DNA of 64,000 nucleotides from JACRCG01 sp964524835 (GCA_964524835.1 CAZGEG010000007.1:1-64000), one strand, 5' to 3'. Shown: positions 38,038 to 47,034, counted from the first letter of the stretch. The notes: generated from the sequence alone by a model not told the origin. Made by a program: numbers and translations.

Positions 38038-38490
38038 ATGCCCTCCAAGATCACACCGCAAAACATGAAAGATCAGCAGTTCGTCGCCGAACAGTTCGGG
38101 GCCGTGACGAACTTCGATACATTTCTGCAAGAGGTCATTGATACACAGGAATCATTATTGTCCGGAAAGATCGGCACTGCTCTTTTTAATTCTTCCACGG
38201 CGGAGATTGTGTCTCAGGTCAAGCAGGCGGCCATCAACATGACCGCCGCTGACTTGACCCAGCGCCGCCTTGTGCGAGCTTCCGCAAACATCAACCAGGA
38301 CACAGCCGCAATCATTAGCGCGCTGAACAAGATCAAGAGCGGCTTTGAAGAAGCTGCCGCCGCTGCCATTTCGCGCATCATCGGCGCCGGCGCGTCTGCG
38401 GACTCCGGCGGTTTTTCGGGTGGTGTGGTGGTATCCGGCGGCTGTTACCTGGATGAGCAGAGGTTGTACTTATGCTCGCCATCAACGTAA
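38038..38490 (+). CDS. Putative head-tail connector protein
   Basis: 150 aa, mostly helical (MPSKITPQNMKDQQFVAEQFGAV... SQVKQAAINMTAADLTQRRLVRAS), ending in a glycine-rich stretch. Assigned by position before a gp10-like gene. Overlaps the next gene by 19 bp. Confidence 0.45.
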   Translation: MPSKITPQNMKDQQFVAEQFGAVTNFDTFLQEVIDTQESLLSGKIGTALFNSSTAEIVSQVKQAAINMTAADLTQRRLVRASANINQDTAAIISALNKIKSGFEEAAAAAISRIIGAGASADSGGFSGGVVVSGGCYLDEQRLYLCSPST

Positions 38491-39050
38491 CCGTCATCGG
38501 TGACAAGGTCATTATCGAAGGCCTGCAGCAGTTGGCCGCCGAGATGCCGCGAGTGGTAAAGCGGGGCTTGAAGCGGGTTGCAATCGGAGTCCACCGGGAA
38601 GCCATGGACTTTTTGAACGGCGCCGGCGGGATGAACAGTTACGAAACCCGCACCAGCAAGGGCGGCAAGCAGTATCAGAAAAAGACCGGCTCAAAAGTGG
38701 AGATGTATGACGGTTTCACCCGTGCCTCCGGAGAGGCCCAGCAGTTCAAGCGCTTTACCGACTCAGGCGGCTACCCGGTACCGGTCCGCACCGGCAACCT
38801 GAAGCGCCTGCTCGACTTTCTTGCCCCCGGCCAGAGTAAGGGGAGTTTCACCGCCGGACCGTTTGAAGGTGTCGTTTTTGATTCCGCCGGATACGCCACT
38901 GTTATTCATGATGGTAACGGCAGCAGCGCCAAATTTGGGCCCCGCCCTTTTTTAACCGATGCCCTGAAGCGTTTCAACCAGGGCGATCAGATCGCCGCCA
39001 CGCTGGAAGACGAACTCAGAACAGAAATCAAGAAGAGGGGGCTGGCGTGA
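38472..39050 (+). CDS. HK97 gp10-like tail completion protein
   Basis: 192 aa. VIIEGLQQLAAEMPRVVKRGLKRVAIGVHREAMDFL and C-terminal GPRPFLTDALKRF fit the HK97 gp10 / minor tail Z family, which completes the head-tail joint. An insert in the middle (SYETRTSKGGKQYQKKTGSKVE) is longer than usual. Confidence 0.7.
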   Translation: MLAINVTVIGDKVIIEGLQQLAAEMPRVVKRGLKRVAIGVHREAMDFLNGAGGMNSYETRTSKGGKQYQKKTGSKVEMYDGFTRASGEAQQFKRFTDSGGYPVPVRTGNLKRLLDFLAPGQSKGSFTAGPFEGVVFDSAGYATVIHDGNGSSAKFGPRPFLTDALKRFNQGDQIAATLEDELRTEIKKRGLA

Positions 39051-39403
39051 CGGAATCAACTGCAGTCAACATCGACCTGCTCGAACTGCAGGACATCATG
39101 GATGACCTGCAAGACCCACCGCCCGGCGCGGAAAAGCGCAAGAACGCGCTAACCAAAGACGACATCATCATCATCGCCCGCATCGTACAGGCGGTTTCTC
39201 ACAAATCCTGCACCCGCGGCTTGACGGAAGACGAAGTCGATAAGTGGAAGTTCATGGTCAACGCCTTCAACAAGGGCATCCTTGCCATCGGCTGGCTGGT
39301 ACTTTCCACTGTAGTTGTCGCCTGCCTTTCCGCTGCGGGCTGGGCGATAAAGCACGGCATCATCGAAATAGCGGGTTCGGCGAATAAAGGGGTTCCTAAA
39401 TGA
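39047..39403 (+). CDS. Small membrane protein before endolysin, holin candidate
   Basis: 118 aa; acidic N-terminus, one strong transmembrane helix near residues 76-97 (GILAIGWLVLSTVVVACLSAAGW) and a short tail. ATGA overlaps on both sides place it in the lysis unit directly before the endolysin. It may be a holin or regulator of lysis. Confidence 0.55.
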   Translation: MTESTAVNIDLLELQDIMDDLQDPPPGAEKRKNALTKDDIIIIARIVQAVSHKSCTRGLTEDEVDKWKFMVNAFNKGILAIGWLVLSTVVVACLSAAGWAIKHGIIEIAGSANKGVPK

Positions 39404-40020
39404 GCGACTTCCTGACGGCACACATTAAAGTCATGGGGCACGAAGGCGGCTACGCCAACAACCCGAACGACACCGGCGGCGAAACCTACAAGGGCGTGGC
39501 GCGTAAACATCACCCGAAGTGGGGCGGCTGGAAATACATCGACGGCGCCAAGGGCGTCCTGACCAAGCAACCGGTTTACGGCACTCCCGAGTATCGCAAC
39601 TGGGTCAAGTTTTTGAACAGCCAGCTGGCCGGCATCAACGCCCTGCAGCAACTGGTGCTTGCCTTCTACGAGCAGGGCTTCTGGAAGCGACTGGGAGAGA
39701 TCGACAATCAGGAGCTTGCGACCTGGGTATATGACAAGGATGTCAACACCGGTAGCATGGGGAGTCGCTGGCTGCAGGAAGCGGCACATGTGACCGTTGA
39801 CGGTCAGGTGGGTGCAAAAACTTTGACAGCTGCCAATAATGCCGACCCGTTTGTACTGCTGGAGCGGATGAAAACACTGGCGGTTGACTACTATCTGCAT
39901 CTTGCCCAGAAACCACGCCAGAAAGGCTTCTGGAAATCATGGATAGGCCGCTGTGACCTGTCCCCCGAAAAGCTCGCACAAGCCAATCTTGAGGCCCGCA
40001 ATTTGGGCATTATCGTTTAA
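39400..40020 (+). CDS. Endolysin, glycoside hydrolase 108 family
   Basis: 206 aa. MGHEGGYANNPNDTGGETYKG carries catalytic E15 and the EGGYxxxxxDxGGxT signature of GH108 muramidases. The C-terminal part (ASWxQ-like GSRWLQEAAHVTVDGQVGAKTL) is a peptidoglycan-binding 3 module. No signal peptide, so it depends on a holin. Confidence 0.88.
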   Translation: MSDFLTAHIKVMGHEGGYANNPNDTGGETYKGVARKHHPKWGGWKYIDGAKGVLTKQPVYGTPEYRNWVKFLNSQLAGINALQQLVLAFYEQGFWKRLGEIDNQELATWVYDKDVNTGSMGSRWLQEAAHVTVDGQVGAKTLTAANNADPFVLLERMKTLAVDYYLHLAQKPRQKGFWKSWIGRCDLSPEKLAQANLEARNLGIIV

Positions 40021-40089
40021 CGCCCCCTACGGGGATAGTTCGTTCACGCATCCGCTTGCATCGGATGCTATCTCACTAAGGAGATCACC

Positions 40090-40266
40090 ATGAAAAACTG
40101 GAAAACCACACTATTCGGAGCGATTACCGCTGCAGGTTTGGGGATGTCGCAATCATCCGAGCCAATCGTACAGACCATCGGCCAGATTCTTTCTGTCCTC
40201 GGGCCTATCCTGCTCGGCCTCTTTTCCAAGGACGCCAATGTGACCGGCGGCACGGTCGTGCAGTAA
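40090..40266 (+). CDS. Small hydrophobic lysis-region protein
   Basis: 58 aa (MKNWKTTLFGAITAAGLGMSQ...), with one or two hydrophobic stretches (IGQILSVLGPILLGLF). Between endolysin and spanins, so a second holin-like candidate. ATG after AAGGAGATCACC; the stop overlaps the next ATG. Confidence 0.55.
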   Translation: MKNWKTTLFGAITAAGLGMSQSSEPIVQTIGQILSVLGPILLGLFSKDANVTGGTVVQ

Positions 40267-40487
40267 TGGAACTGGGTGCCGCCATAGCCACGCTGCTGGG
40301 GATTATTCTTTGGGGGCTGAAGCAGTGGCAGGCCGAAAAAGCCGCCCGGGAGGACAACCGTGCCGACACGAATGTTCAAGAGATGCGCAAAGCTCTGTCA
40401 GAGGATGATGATGCTGTTGTTGCTGCCGGCCTTGCTGATCAGCATGACCGGGTGCAACAGGCGCTACGTCGTGATTTCCCCTGGTGA
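40266..40487 (+). CDS. i-spanin (Rz-like)
   Basis: 73 aa. N-terminal membrane anchor (MELGAAIATLLGIILWGL) and charged helical body (KQWQAEKAAREDNRADTNVQEMRKALS). Together with the overlapping lipoprotein it gives the classical Rz/Rz1 arrangement that fuses inner and outer membranes at lysis. Confidence 0.65.
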   Translation: MELGAAIATLLGIILWGLKQWQAEKAAREDNRADTNVQEMRKALSEDDDAVVAAGLADQHDRVQQALRRDFPW

Positions 40488-40581
40488 GACAATTCAGGTA
40501 AACAAGAGCCAGCTGGACCGGATCTATCAGGACAACGAGAACCTGCTCAAAGCGCTGCAACAGTGCCGAGGTAACAAATGA
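40405..40581 (+). CDS. o-spanin (Rz1-like lipoprotein), overlapping Rz
   Basis: 58 aa. Lipoprotein signal MMMLLLLPALLISMTGC with lipobox SMTGC, read in a different frame and starting inside the Rz-like gene, as in lambda Rz1. SD GAGG lies just upstream of a run of ATGs; the exact one is uncertain. The mature part is short and helical. Confidence 0.7.
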   Translation: MMMLLLLPALLISMTGCNRRYVVISPGETIQVNKSQLDRIYQDNENLLKALQQCRGNK

Positions 40582-41012
40582 GCCTTGCCACAATCTCCGC
40601 ACAGATGATTGCCACAATTGAGGCGTCCCCCGCCATTGCCTCATTGGTCACAACCAACTGGCCGGGAAAAACGCTTAACGTGAAGCCCGGCTTCAAACCC
40701 CGGTCGGAAATCAATGTCACCGATCTTCCCATTGCCCTGATTGTCCGTCCGGATCGTAAGTCCACAATCCTGTCAGCCCGGCAGTACGCCCACAGCTTCA
40801 TTTTATTTGTCGGGATCCATTCCGAAGCCCGTGAATCGGCCCCCGGGCTGCTGGATGCTCTTGAAAACGCGATTGAAGACGCGCTTGTCGCCAATTACAC
40901 CCTGAACGGTACTGCGGTAGATGTGAATTACGTCGGCAGCTCCAACGATATGGGGATATACCACCCGCATTATTTTACTTCGATGCAGTTTGAAATATCT
41001 GCCAGAAAATAA
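40578..41012 (+). CDS. Putative tail terminator / minor tail protein
   Basis: 144 aa. An N-terminal helix, then beta strands (FILFVGIHSEARESAPGLLDALENAIEDALV, YHPHYFTSMQFEISAR), resembling the gpU / Gp37 tail-terminator class. Position before the tail tube supports it. Confidence 0.55.
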   Translation: MSLATISAQMIATIEASPAIASLVTTNWPGKTLNVKPGFKPRSEINVTDLPIALIVRPDRKSTILSARQYAHSFILFVGIHSEARESAPGLLDALENAIEDALVANYTLNGTAVDVNYVGSSNDMGIYHPHYFTSMQFEISARK

Positions 41013-41024
41013 GAGGGACTCGAT

Positions 41025-41126
41025 ATGAAGGCCGTGCCGGAGCAATACGGTGGTCCGGTAAACCGCTATCACCAGATGGTGCTCCAAGGGTACATGGGGC
41101 TGCAGGATGCCACCACGCCGTCATAG
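41025..41126 (+). CDS. Very small tail-region ORF
   Basis: 33 aa (MKAVPEQYGGPVNRYHQMV...), AGAGGGAC ribosome site 6 nt upstream. No family; possible real micro-gene. Confidence 0.4.
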   Translation: MKAVPEQYGGPVNRYHQMVLQGYMGLQDATTPS

Positions 41127-41169
41127 TCATCAGCGTCACCGAACGCATCATCATTTAAAGGAGCCCACC

Positions 41170-41343
41170 ATGAAAAAAGAACCGTCAGACATCGCCCACA
41201 CTGTCAATGACGCCTCGGTAATGCGGGTCGTGGAGACCGTGGACGGCCAGGAAGTGGACATTACCCCAACGCCGGTGCCGGAACCGGCCGTTAAAGCGGA
41301 CAAAAAGAAAGAGGGAGGGAAAGCCCATGCTGACCAGGCGTAG
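41170..41343 (+). CDS. Small acidic tail-region protein
   Basis: 57 aa from the ATG after AAGGAGCCCACC (MKKEPSDIAHTVNDASV...). Proline-rich centre and lysine-rich tail. Overlaps the tail tube gene by 17 bp. Unknown. Confidence 0.5.
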   Translation: MKKEPSDIAHTVNDASVMRVVETVDGQEVDITPTPVPEPAVKADKKKEGGKAHADQA

Positions 41344-42268
41344 AATTTTAGCGGCCAAGATTGAGGGTAGTGAAGGCGCTGCGGAAACGCTCACCAACGC
41401 CGAGGGCGGCATTATCGGCATTGATGCCAAATGGTCGCCGGACATCAAAATGCTGGACCGGCCGTCAGCCCTGGCGACCCTCTCCAAGCTGAAGAAGATC
41501 CCCGGCCAGGGGCTGGCGCATATCTCGTTCAAGGCCGAATTGATGGGGCGCGCCGCCGCGTTCTCCGCCATCAACCTCCCCTATCTCGATGCATATCTGC
41601 GCGCCTGCGGCTTCGCGGCCACCCTGGTCGTGACTGGCGGTGCCGAAACGGTCACATACAAACCGGCCAGCACCGGCATTCCGTCGCTGACCTTGGCCCT
41701 TTATACGGACGGCGTACGCAAGATGATCACCGGCGCCCGTGGCACGGTCAAGTTTTCCGGCACAGTGGGGGAGCAGCTCTTCGCCGAGTTCGACTTTCTG
41801 GGCGCGTATAACGCGGTCACCGATGCAACCATTCTCGCCCCGACGTTCCCGTCCCACAACCCGCCGCTGTTGCTCTCCGCCGGTCTCACGGTCGGCGGCT
41901 ACACCCCGGTGGTAAAAAGCTTCAGCATTGACATGGCCAATAAGCTGGCCCCGCGTGAGGACGCGAATGCCGTCAGCGGCTACAAGTCATTCATGTACAC
42001 CGACCGCGACCCCGCTGGACAGTTCGACCCCGAGATGGAACAGGTCGCCACCCGCGACTGGTATGGCCTCTGGCGTGCCGGCACCTCCGGCGCGCTCAAT
42101 ATTGGCGCGATCGGCTCCACCCAGTACAACAAGGTCAAGATCACCGCCCCGGCGCTGCTTCCCACCAAGGTCAGCGAAGGGGACCGCGAAGGGCTGGAAC
42201 TCGCCAATACCGATTTCCAGCTGGCCATGAATACCGGCGATGACGAACTGGTTATCGAGTTTTCGTAA
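41327..42268 (+). CDS. Major tail tube protein
   Basis: 313 aa, beta-rich (GTVKFSGTVGEQLFAEFDFLG, VVKSFSIDMANKLAPREDANAVSGYKSFMYTDRDP), matching long-tailed phage tube proteins (gpV/tail tube type). AGGGAGGGAAAGCCC precedes the ATG. It stacks in rings around the tape measure. Confidence 0.75.
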   Translation: MLTRRRILAAKIEGSEGAAETLTNAEGGIIGIDAKWSPDIKMLDRPSALATLSKLKKIPGQGLAHISFKAELMGRAAAFSAINLPYLDAYLRACGFAATLVVTGGAETVTYKPASTGIPSLTLALYTDGVRKMITGARGTVKFSGTVGEQLFAEFDFLGAYNAVTDATILAPTFPSHNPPLLLSAGLTVGGYTPVVKSFSIDMANKLAPREDANAVSGYKSFMYTDRDPAGQFDPEMEQVATRDWYGLWRAGTSGALNIGAIGSTQYNKVKITAPALLPTKVSEGDREGLELANTDFQLAMNTGDDELVIEFS

Positions 42269-42282
42269 GCAACCACCACCAT

Positions 42283-42307
42283 CCCCCTCCTTACATAAAG
42301 GAGGGGG
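42283..42307. repeat. Palindromic intergenic element
   Basis: CCCCCTCCTT acata AAGGAGGGGG, perfect 10-bp arms; sister of 35522-35544. Confidence 0.6.
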
Positions 42308-42327
42308 CAATTATATTCGGAGCGCTC

Positions 42328-42909
42328 ATGTCAGATAAACAGTACAGCTACACCATAGGCGGAAAACCCTGGACACAGCGCCCGCTGGTCATGGGGCAGT
42401 GGAAACAGTTGATGGCGATAATAAAAGGTGTTGCCATTCCTGCCGGTGCCGGCATTGCCGAGTTAACCACGCTGCTCGGCGACCGGATGCCGCTGGCCCT
42501 GGCGGTGATCCTGATCGAGGACGGTGGCAGCCTGCGCCAGCGCTTCGGCCTGCGCACGGTGCCGGGCGGAGACGGCAGCCAGGTTCCCGAATGGTATCAA
42601 AATCCCGAGGTGATGCTGGAGATCGCCAACGAGATTGAAGCCGGCATCGACGCCGCCACGATCATGCGGGTGATTGACGATTTTTTGTCCTGCAACCCGG
42701 TCAGCTTGATCTTGGAAAGGCTGGCGGGGGTTCTGACCAACGCGTCGCAGATTCAGCAGACGATGACGATGGGATTGAAACCATCGTCTCCCTCCTCTCC
42801 GGAGGAGATATCACCAAAAGAGACCGTATCCTCTGGGGATACACTCCCGGAGAATGCATCCCCTACCTCAAACAGCGAGAGCGGGAAATCATCTACCGAG
42901 AATCCGTAA
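42328..42909 (+). CDS. Tail assembly chaperone (gpG-like, zero frame)
   Basis: 193 aa. The first ~145 residues are protein-like (GGKPWTQRPLVMGQWKQLMAIIKG...), while the last 40 are low-complexity Ser/Pro/Glu, suggesting that much of the product leaves this frame. T TTT TTG at 42681-42687 is a classical -1 slip heptamer in frame. Together with the -1 frame it forms the G/GT pair that assists tail assembly around the tape measure. Confidence 0.75.
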   Translation: MSDKQYSYTIGGKPWTQRPLVMGQWKQLMAIIKGVAIPAGAGIAELTTLLGDRMPLALAVILIEDGGSLRQRFGLRTVPGGDGSQVPEWYQNPEVMLEIANEIEAGIDAATIMRVIDDFLSCNPVSLILERLAGVLTNASQIQQTMTMGLKPSSPSSPEEISPKETVSSGDTLPENASPTSNSESGKSSTENP

Positions 42910-43082
42910 TCGCCCTGTGTTGCGGGTTTGGCGTAAAATCCGGCACCCCGTCCGGTACAAAAGCAAAAGCCGGGCGCAGGGATCAGAAAATCGGGGCATA
43001 TTGCAGCGGGGCGGATGTAGTGGAATGCCGAAGTATGTTCGGGAACGGGTTGGCGCGGGTATGTGCCACCTGTCCGGATTAA
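42681..43082 (+). CDS. -1 frameshift extension (gpGT-like)
   Basis: The -1 frame is open from before 42681 to TAA at 43080-43082 with no ATG, GTG or TTG before about 43018, yet reads as a real protein (GIETIVSLLSGGDITKRD, YTPGECIPYLKQREREIIYR, CATCPD). Slippage at T TTT TTG would give a product of about 251 aa. It ends 15 bp before the tape measure gene, as lambda GT does. Confidence 0.65.
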   Translation, partial: FFVLQPGQLDLGKAGGGSDQRVADSADDDDGIETIVSLLSGGDITKRDRILWGYTPGECIPYLKQREREIIYRESVIALCCGFGVKSGTPSGTKAKAGRRDQKIGAYCSGADVVECRSMFGNGLARVCATCPD

Positions 43083-43097
43083 AACAGGGAATCAACC

Positions 43098-45224
43098 ATG
43101 GGCGATAACAGAATCCAACTGATCATAGAAGCCGCCAACCGCACCCAGGCGGCATTTGACAGCCTGAAAAAAGATATCGACCAGTCAACCGGCCACACGT
43201 CTACACTGGCTGACGCGTTTGGTAATCTGAGGGGCGTTATTAATCTCGCAGTGGCTGCCTTTAGTGCATGGGCGGTTGCAAAGTATGCTCAGGATGCCGC
43301 ATTACTTGCCGCTCGTGTCGAAACTCTGGGCGTGGTGATGAAGGTTGTCGGCGCTAACGCCGGCTACACAGCCGCGCAGATGGATGGGTTTGTCCAACAA
43401 GTCAAAGGCATGGGAATCACCACTCAGGAATCCATGAACAGCCTCACCAAAATGGCTGGTGCCCAGATGGATTTGACAAAAGCATCTGGGCTGGCCAGGG
43501 TCGCACAGGATGCGGCAGTTATCGGCGGCATTAATTCATCGGAAGCGTTTGGTCGCATGATACAGGGTATCAAGTCCGGTGAGATCGAAATACTCAAAAC
43601 CATCGGTATAAACGTAAGTTTTGAACAGAGTTACAAAAAAATGGCCGATCAACTCGGCAAAAGCACCAAAGACCTGACGGAAACTGAAAAAGTGACCGCT
43701 CGAATGAACGGGACTCTTGATTTTGGCCAAAATATCGCCGGGGCTTATGCCGCATCAATGGACACCGCCGGGAAACAGATAATGTCTCTCGCCCGGCCCC
43801 TCGAAGAAATAAAACTTAAGCTCGGAGAAACATTCACCCCGGTTCTGTCATTTGCTGTTTTAGAAATCACTAGATTTCTGAAAGACATGGACACTCAACT
43901 GGGGAATAACAAACCCGGTATTGAAGCATGGGGGCAGAAGTTCAAAGAAGTGGTTGTTTCGATTGCGGTCGAGGTTACCCGGTTGAGTATGCTGCTCGAC
44001 AAAGCGGGCGGCTCCCTCACCTCTGCCGGAATGTTGCTTTTTGGCCCCGGCGCCGCGCTTGGCAATGCCAACTCAAAAAAACAGTTTGAGATGCTTGCTG
44101 CTGCAAACATGGAGTATGAAAAACGTTATAAAGAAGGTGAAGAAAGATTACAACGTTTGGCTGATAGTCTTATGCCACGCGGCACCGGTGGCCGCACGTC
44201 CGCCCAAGAGCAGGCGTCTATCGATGCCGCCGCAAAACGTAAAGAGCAAGAAGAAGCCTTGGCCAAGGCAAGAAAGGCCGAAAAAGAGAGGAAAAACTAC
44301 ACCCTTTCCGGCCCCACCACCGAAGTGGAAATGCTGAAACAGGAATCAGAATATATCAAATCGCTGCTAAAAGAGCAGAAGGACGCGGCAAAACTTGCCG
44401 GTGATGCGATGTCGGCGGCGTATCGCGACGTATCCGAGGAAGCCGAACTGACCGCGCTATGGGCCAAGCAGGCCGGTGACGCGATGTCGCAATCATATAA
44501 AGACGCGGCGGAGGAAGCGGAGTTGCTGGCCAAGTGGCAGAAAGAGGCTTTCGACCGCTCCCCCGTGGGCGGCATGATCAACGCCCTCCGGCAATACGCC
44601 GATGAATCCGCCAATATTGGCCGTCAGATGGAAGGCGCCTTCCTGGGTGTCTTCGACAGCATGGAAGATGTCCTGGTCCGCTTTGCCCAAACCAGCAAGC
44701 TCAATTTCAGTGACATGGCCAACAGCATTATCGCCGACCTGTTCCGCATCCAGCTCCGCGCCTCGATCACCGGACCGCTGTCCTCCGGGTTGAATTCCCT
44801 GATTTCCGGCATGTTCAGCGGAGGGGGCCCCGCGCAAGGTGCTACCCCCGGTGCCGATGGCGTTTCCTTGAGCAGCGCCGGATACAGCTGGGGTCCGCCG
44901 GTTTTCCACAACGGCGGCATGGTCGTGCCCCGCTTCCACTTCGGCGGCCTGGCCTCGGACGAAGTCCCGGCGATCCTCCAGACCCGCGAGCGGGTACTTT
45001 CCCGCGAGCAAGCCGGGCTGTTCGAGAAGTTCGCCAACAAGACAGGCGGTGGTAGTCCCTCAAGTGTCGTTGTCACTATTGTAAACCCCCCTGGTGAAAA
45101 GAACGAGGTCGTATCGTCCAGTATGAGGGTTGACGGCGAACAAATAATTGTTGAGGCCGTTCTCCGCAAAATGCGCTCCGACCCCGGCACCCGCGCAGCC
45201 TTCGCTGGCGGAGGTAACTTCTGA
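43098..45224 (+). CDS. Tail tape measure protein
   Basis: 708 aa. N-terminal coiled region (IIEAANRTQAAFDSLKKDID), hydrophobic patches, a central region of charged heptads with an internal near-repeat (KLAGDAMSAAYRDVSEEAELTALWAKQ and AGDAMSQSYKDAAEEAELLAKWQ), and a C-terminal lambda-tail-type domain (FHNGGMVVPRFHFGGLASDEVPAILQTRERVLSREQ). Length sets tail length; 708 aa implies a short-to-medium tail by the usual rule of about 1.5 angstroms per residue. Confidence 0.88.
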   Translation: MGDNRIQLIIEAANRTQAAFDSLKKDIDQSTGHTSTLADAFGNLRGVINLAVAAFSAWAVAKYAQDAALLAARVETLGVVMKVVGANAGYTAAQMDGFVQQVKGMGITTQESMNSLTKMAGAQMDLTKASGLARVAQDAAVIGGINSSEAFGRMIQGIKSGEIEILKTIGINVSFEQSYKKMADQLGKSTKDLTETEKVTARMNGTLDFGQNIAGAYAASMDTAGKQIMSLARPLEEIKLKLGETFTPVLSFAVLEITRFLKDMDTQLGNNKPGIEAWGQKFKEVVVSIAVEVTRLSMLLDKAGGSLTSAGMLLFGPGAALGNANSKKQFEMLAAANMEYEKRYKEGEERLQRLADSLMPRGTGGRTSAQEQASIDAAAKRKEQEEALAKARKAEKERKNYTLSGPTTEVEMLKQESEYIKSLLKEQKDAAKLAGDAMSAAYRDVSEEAELTALWAKQAGDAMSQSYKDAAEEAELLAKWQKEAFDRSPVGGMINALRQYADESANIGRQMEGAFLGVFDSMEDVLVRFAQTSKLNFSDMANSIIADLFRIQLRASITGPLSSGLNSLISGMFSGGGPAQGATPGADGVSLSSAGYSWGPPVFHNGGMVVPRFHFGGLASDEVPAILQTRERVLSREQAGLFEKFANKTGGGSPSSVVVTIVNPPGEKNEVVSSSMRVDGEQIIVEAVLRKMRSDPGTRAAFAGGGNF

Positions 45225-45598
45225 TGCCGGTCATCGTCCAGGACACGCTTTTTGATATTCTTCCTTCTCCGGCCTGGGGATCACCGCGTATCCGCAAAGC
45301 GCCCAAGATCGGCTTTGAGGCGGCCAACGGCTACAAGCACCAGCGCGAACGCTACAGCCATGCCCGTTATGCTTACCCCATCAAGTGGCCGGTGCTGACC
45401 GCTGCCGAAGTCAGCACCCTGGAGAACTGGCTGGACCAGACCGGCTCGGACACGTTCTGGTTCCTCCCCCCGACCGCCATGTGGGGCGGCACAACCAATC
45501 CGACCATCCGCCTGATGCGGGTTGTCAGCGAAGAGGTCACCATCACGCCGGTGTCATACGGCTTTTACTCGGTCGAAATCCTGCTGGAAGAGGTCTAA
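45224..45598 (+). CDS. Minor tail protein (gpM-like)
   Basis: 124 aa; VQDTLFDILPSPAWGSPRIRKAPKIGFEAANGYKHQRERYSHARYAYPIKWPVLT fits the small minor tail proteins between tape measure and gpL. ATG overlaps the tape measure stop. Confidence 0.65.
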   Translation: MPVIVQDTLFDILPSPAWGSPRIRKAPKIGFEAANGYKHQRERYSHARYAYPIKWPVLTAAEVSTLENWLDQTGSDTFWFLPPTAMWGGTTNPTIRLMRVVSEEVTITPVSYGFYSVEILLEEV

Positions 45599-45601
45599 CC
45601 C

Positions 45602-46231
45602 ATGATCCCCAGCAACGACCACCGCAGCTTCAACACCCCCTCGGTCTGGATCCCGCTGTTCGACGTCCAGACCGCTCCCGGCAATGTCCTCTACCTGACC
45701 CCTTCGCCCGAGGCGATCACCGCCGACGGCCACGACTATCAGCCGTTCCCGGTCATGATCGATGAACTGCGCGACGACGGCAAAGGCGAAGTCGCCACCG
45801 TCACCATGACCGTTTCCAACATCGCCGGCACCCTCGGCACCACTATCAAGCAGAACCCCGCCATCGACGGCCAGCCGGTCACCTTCAAAATCTGGTCGGT
45901 CGAGCAGGGCGCCGTGGTCTACGAAGAAACGCTGGAGATCATCAAGGTCAAGCAGATCAGCTCCGAATCCATCACCTTCGAGCTCGGCATGTTCAACCCG
46001 TTCCTGACCCGGCTGCTGGCGGAAAAGTTCCTGCGTGATTTCTGCTGGAACCGTTACAAAGGCACCGGATGCTGGCTGAAAAAATCAGACGGCACCTATG
46101 CCGCCTCATCCGGCTTTACCGCCGGCACTCCGGACAGCTGCACCAAAAAGCGCAGCGACTGCGACCGTCACACCAACATCATCCGCTTCAACAGTTTCCC
46201 CGGCATCCCCGGCAGCGGGGGGTTCGTATGA
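45602..46231 (+). CDS. Minor tail protein L, iron-sulfur type
   Basis: 209 aa. Beta-rich N-terminal domain, C-terminal domain with four cysteines, C148, C157, C180 and C187 (DFCWNRYKGTGCW... DSCTKKRSDCDRH), the pattern of lambda gpL, whose C-terminal domain binds an Fe-S cluster. It is part of the tail tip. Confidence 0.82.
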   Translation: MIPSNDHRSFNTPSVWIPLFDVQTAPGNVLYLTPSPEAITADGHDYQPFPVMIDELRDDGKGEVATVTMTVSNIAGTLGTTIKQNPAIDGQPVTFKIWSVEQGAVVYEETLEIIKVKQISSESITFELGMFNPFLTRLLAEKFLRDFCWNRYKGTGCWLKKSDGTYAASSGFTAGTPDSCTKKRSDCDRHTNIIRFNSFPGIPGSGGFV

Positions 46232-47034
46232 GAGTATTTGACCGCGAACAGAACGAGCAGCGCCTGCTGGAGAAAGCGAAGCAGTTTGCCGGCAATCTCA
46301 TTGCCAGCGCCGTCAACATCATGTTTACACCCGGCGGCGGGGTGGGCTCGACAAACGTCCAGTCCGCCATTCTGGAGCTGGACGCCGACAAGGCGCCCAA
46401 AGAATCCCCCGCCTTTACCGGTTCGCCGACCGCCGTCGGTTTCAAGATAGGCACCGCAACCAATAATTTTGAAATAGAGGCGGACGGCACCCCGGTATGC
46501 AACGGCGATGCAACAGGGTATGACGACATATTTTTCCCCCACGGTCTGCCCAAAACCACCGGCGCGGGCAACCCGGCGCTGGTCACCTATCTGGGCAACC
46601 TGCGGGGATACGAATACGGCGTCAATGATGCACATGATTTCGACCCGCAGGAATATTACCACCGCTGCATTGTCAGCGGTGCGGTCGTATGGCATCTGCA
46701 CTGGATTTCCCGCACCAATGTCGCGGCGGCACGCACGGTTAAATTCGAACTGGAGCGTTCCCACGCTGCCCCGAACGGTGTGGAAACACTCATCGGCGCA
46801 AACGCGGTCATTGAAATAACCATCCCGGCCAACACCCCGGCCAATACGCATTTCCTGACTGATATCGTCACCGATACGGTTTCGGGGATCGGCCCGGCGC
46901 ACATGCTGTCGGCCCGCCTCAAGCGTATCGCCTCATCCGGCACCGAACCGGCCACCAATCCCATCATCAAGGCACTGCACGGCCATGTCAAAATAGATAC
47001 TCCATCCGGATCACGGGGGATAATGACCAAATGA
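46228..47034 (+). CDS. Extra tail protein inserted between gpL and J-like genes
   Basis: 268 aa from the ATG overlapping the gpL stop (MRVFDREQNEQRLLEKAKQF). Contains AFTGSPTAVGFKIG, a motif of phage fibre shafts and head-binding modules, then a beta-sandwich-like region (VVWHLHWISRTNVAAARTVKFELERSH). Not part of the basic lambda order, so probably an acquired fibre or adaptor. Confidence 0.55.
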   Translation: MRVFDREQNEQRLLEKAKQFAGNLIASAVNIMFTPGGGVGSTNVQSAILELDADKAPKESPAFTGSPTAVGFKIGTATNNFEIEADGTPVCNGDATGYDDIFFPHGLPKTTGAGNPALVTYLGNLRGYEYGVNDAHDFDPQEYYHRCIVSGAVVWHLHWISRTNVAAARTVKFELERSHAAPNGVETLIGANAVIEITIPANTPANTHFLTDIVTDTVSGIGPAHMLSARLKRIASSGTEPATNPIIKALHGHVKIDTPSGSRGIMTK

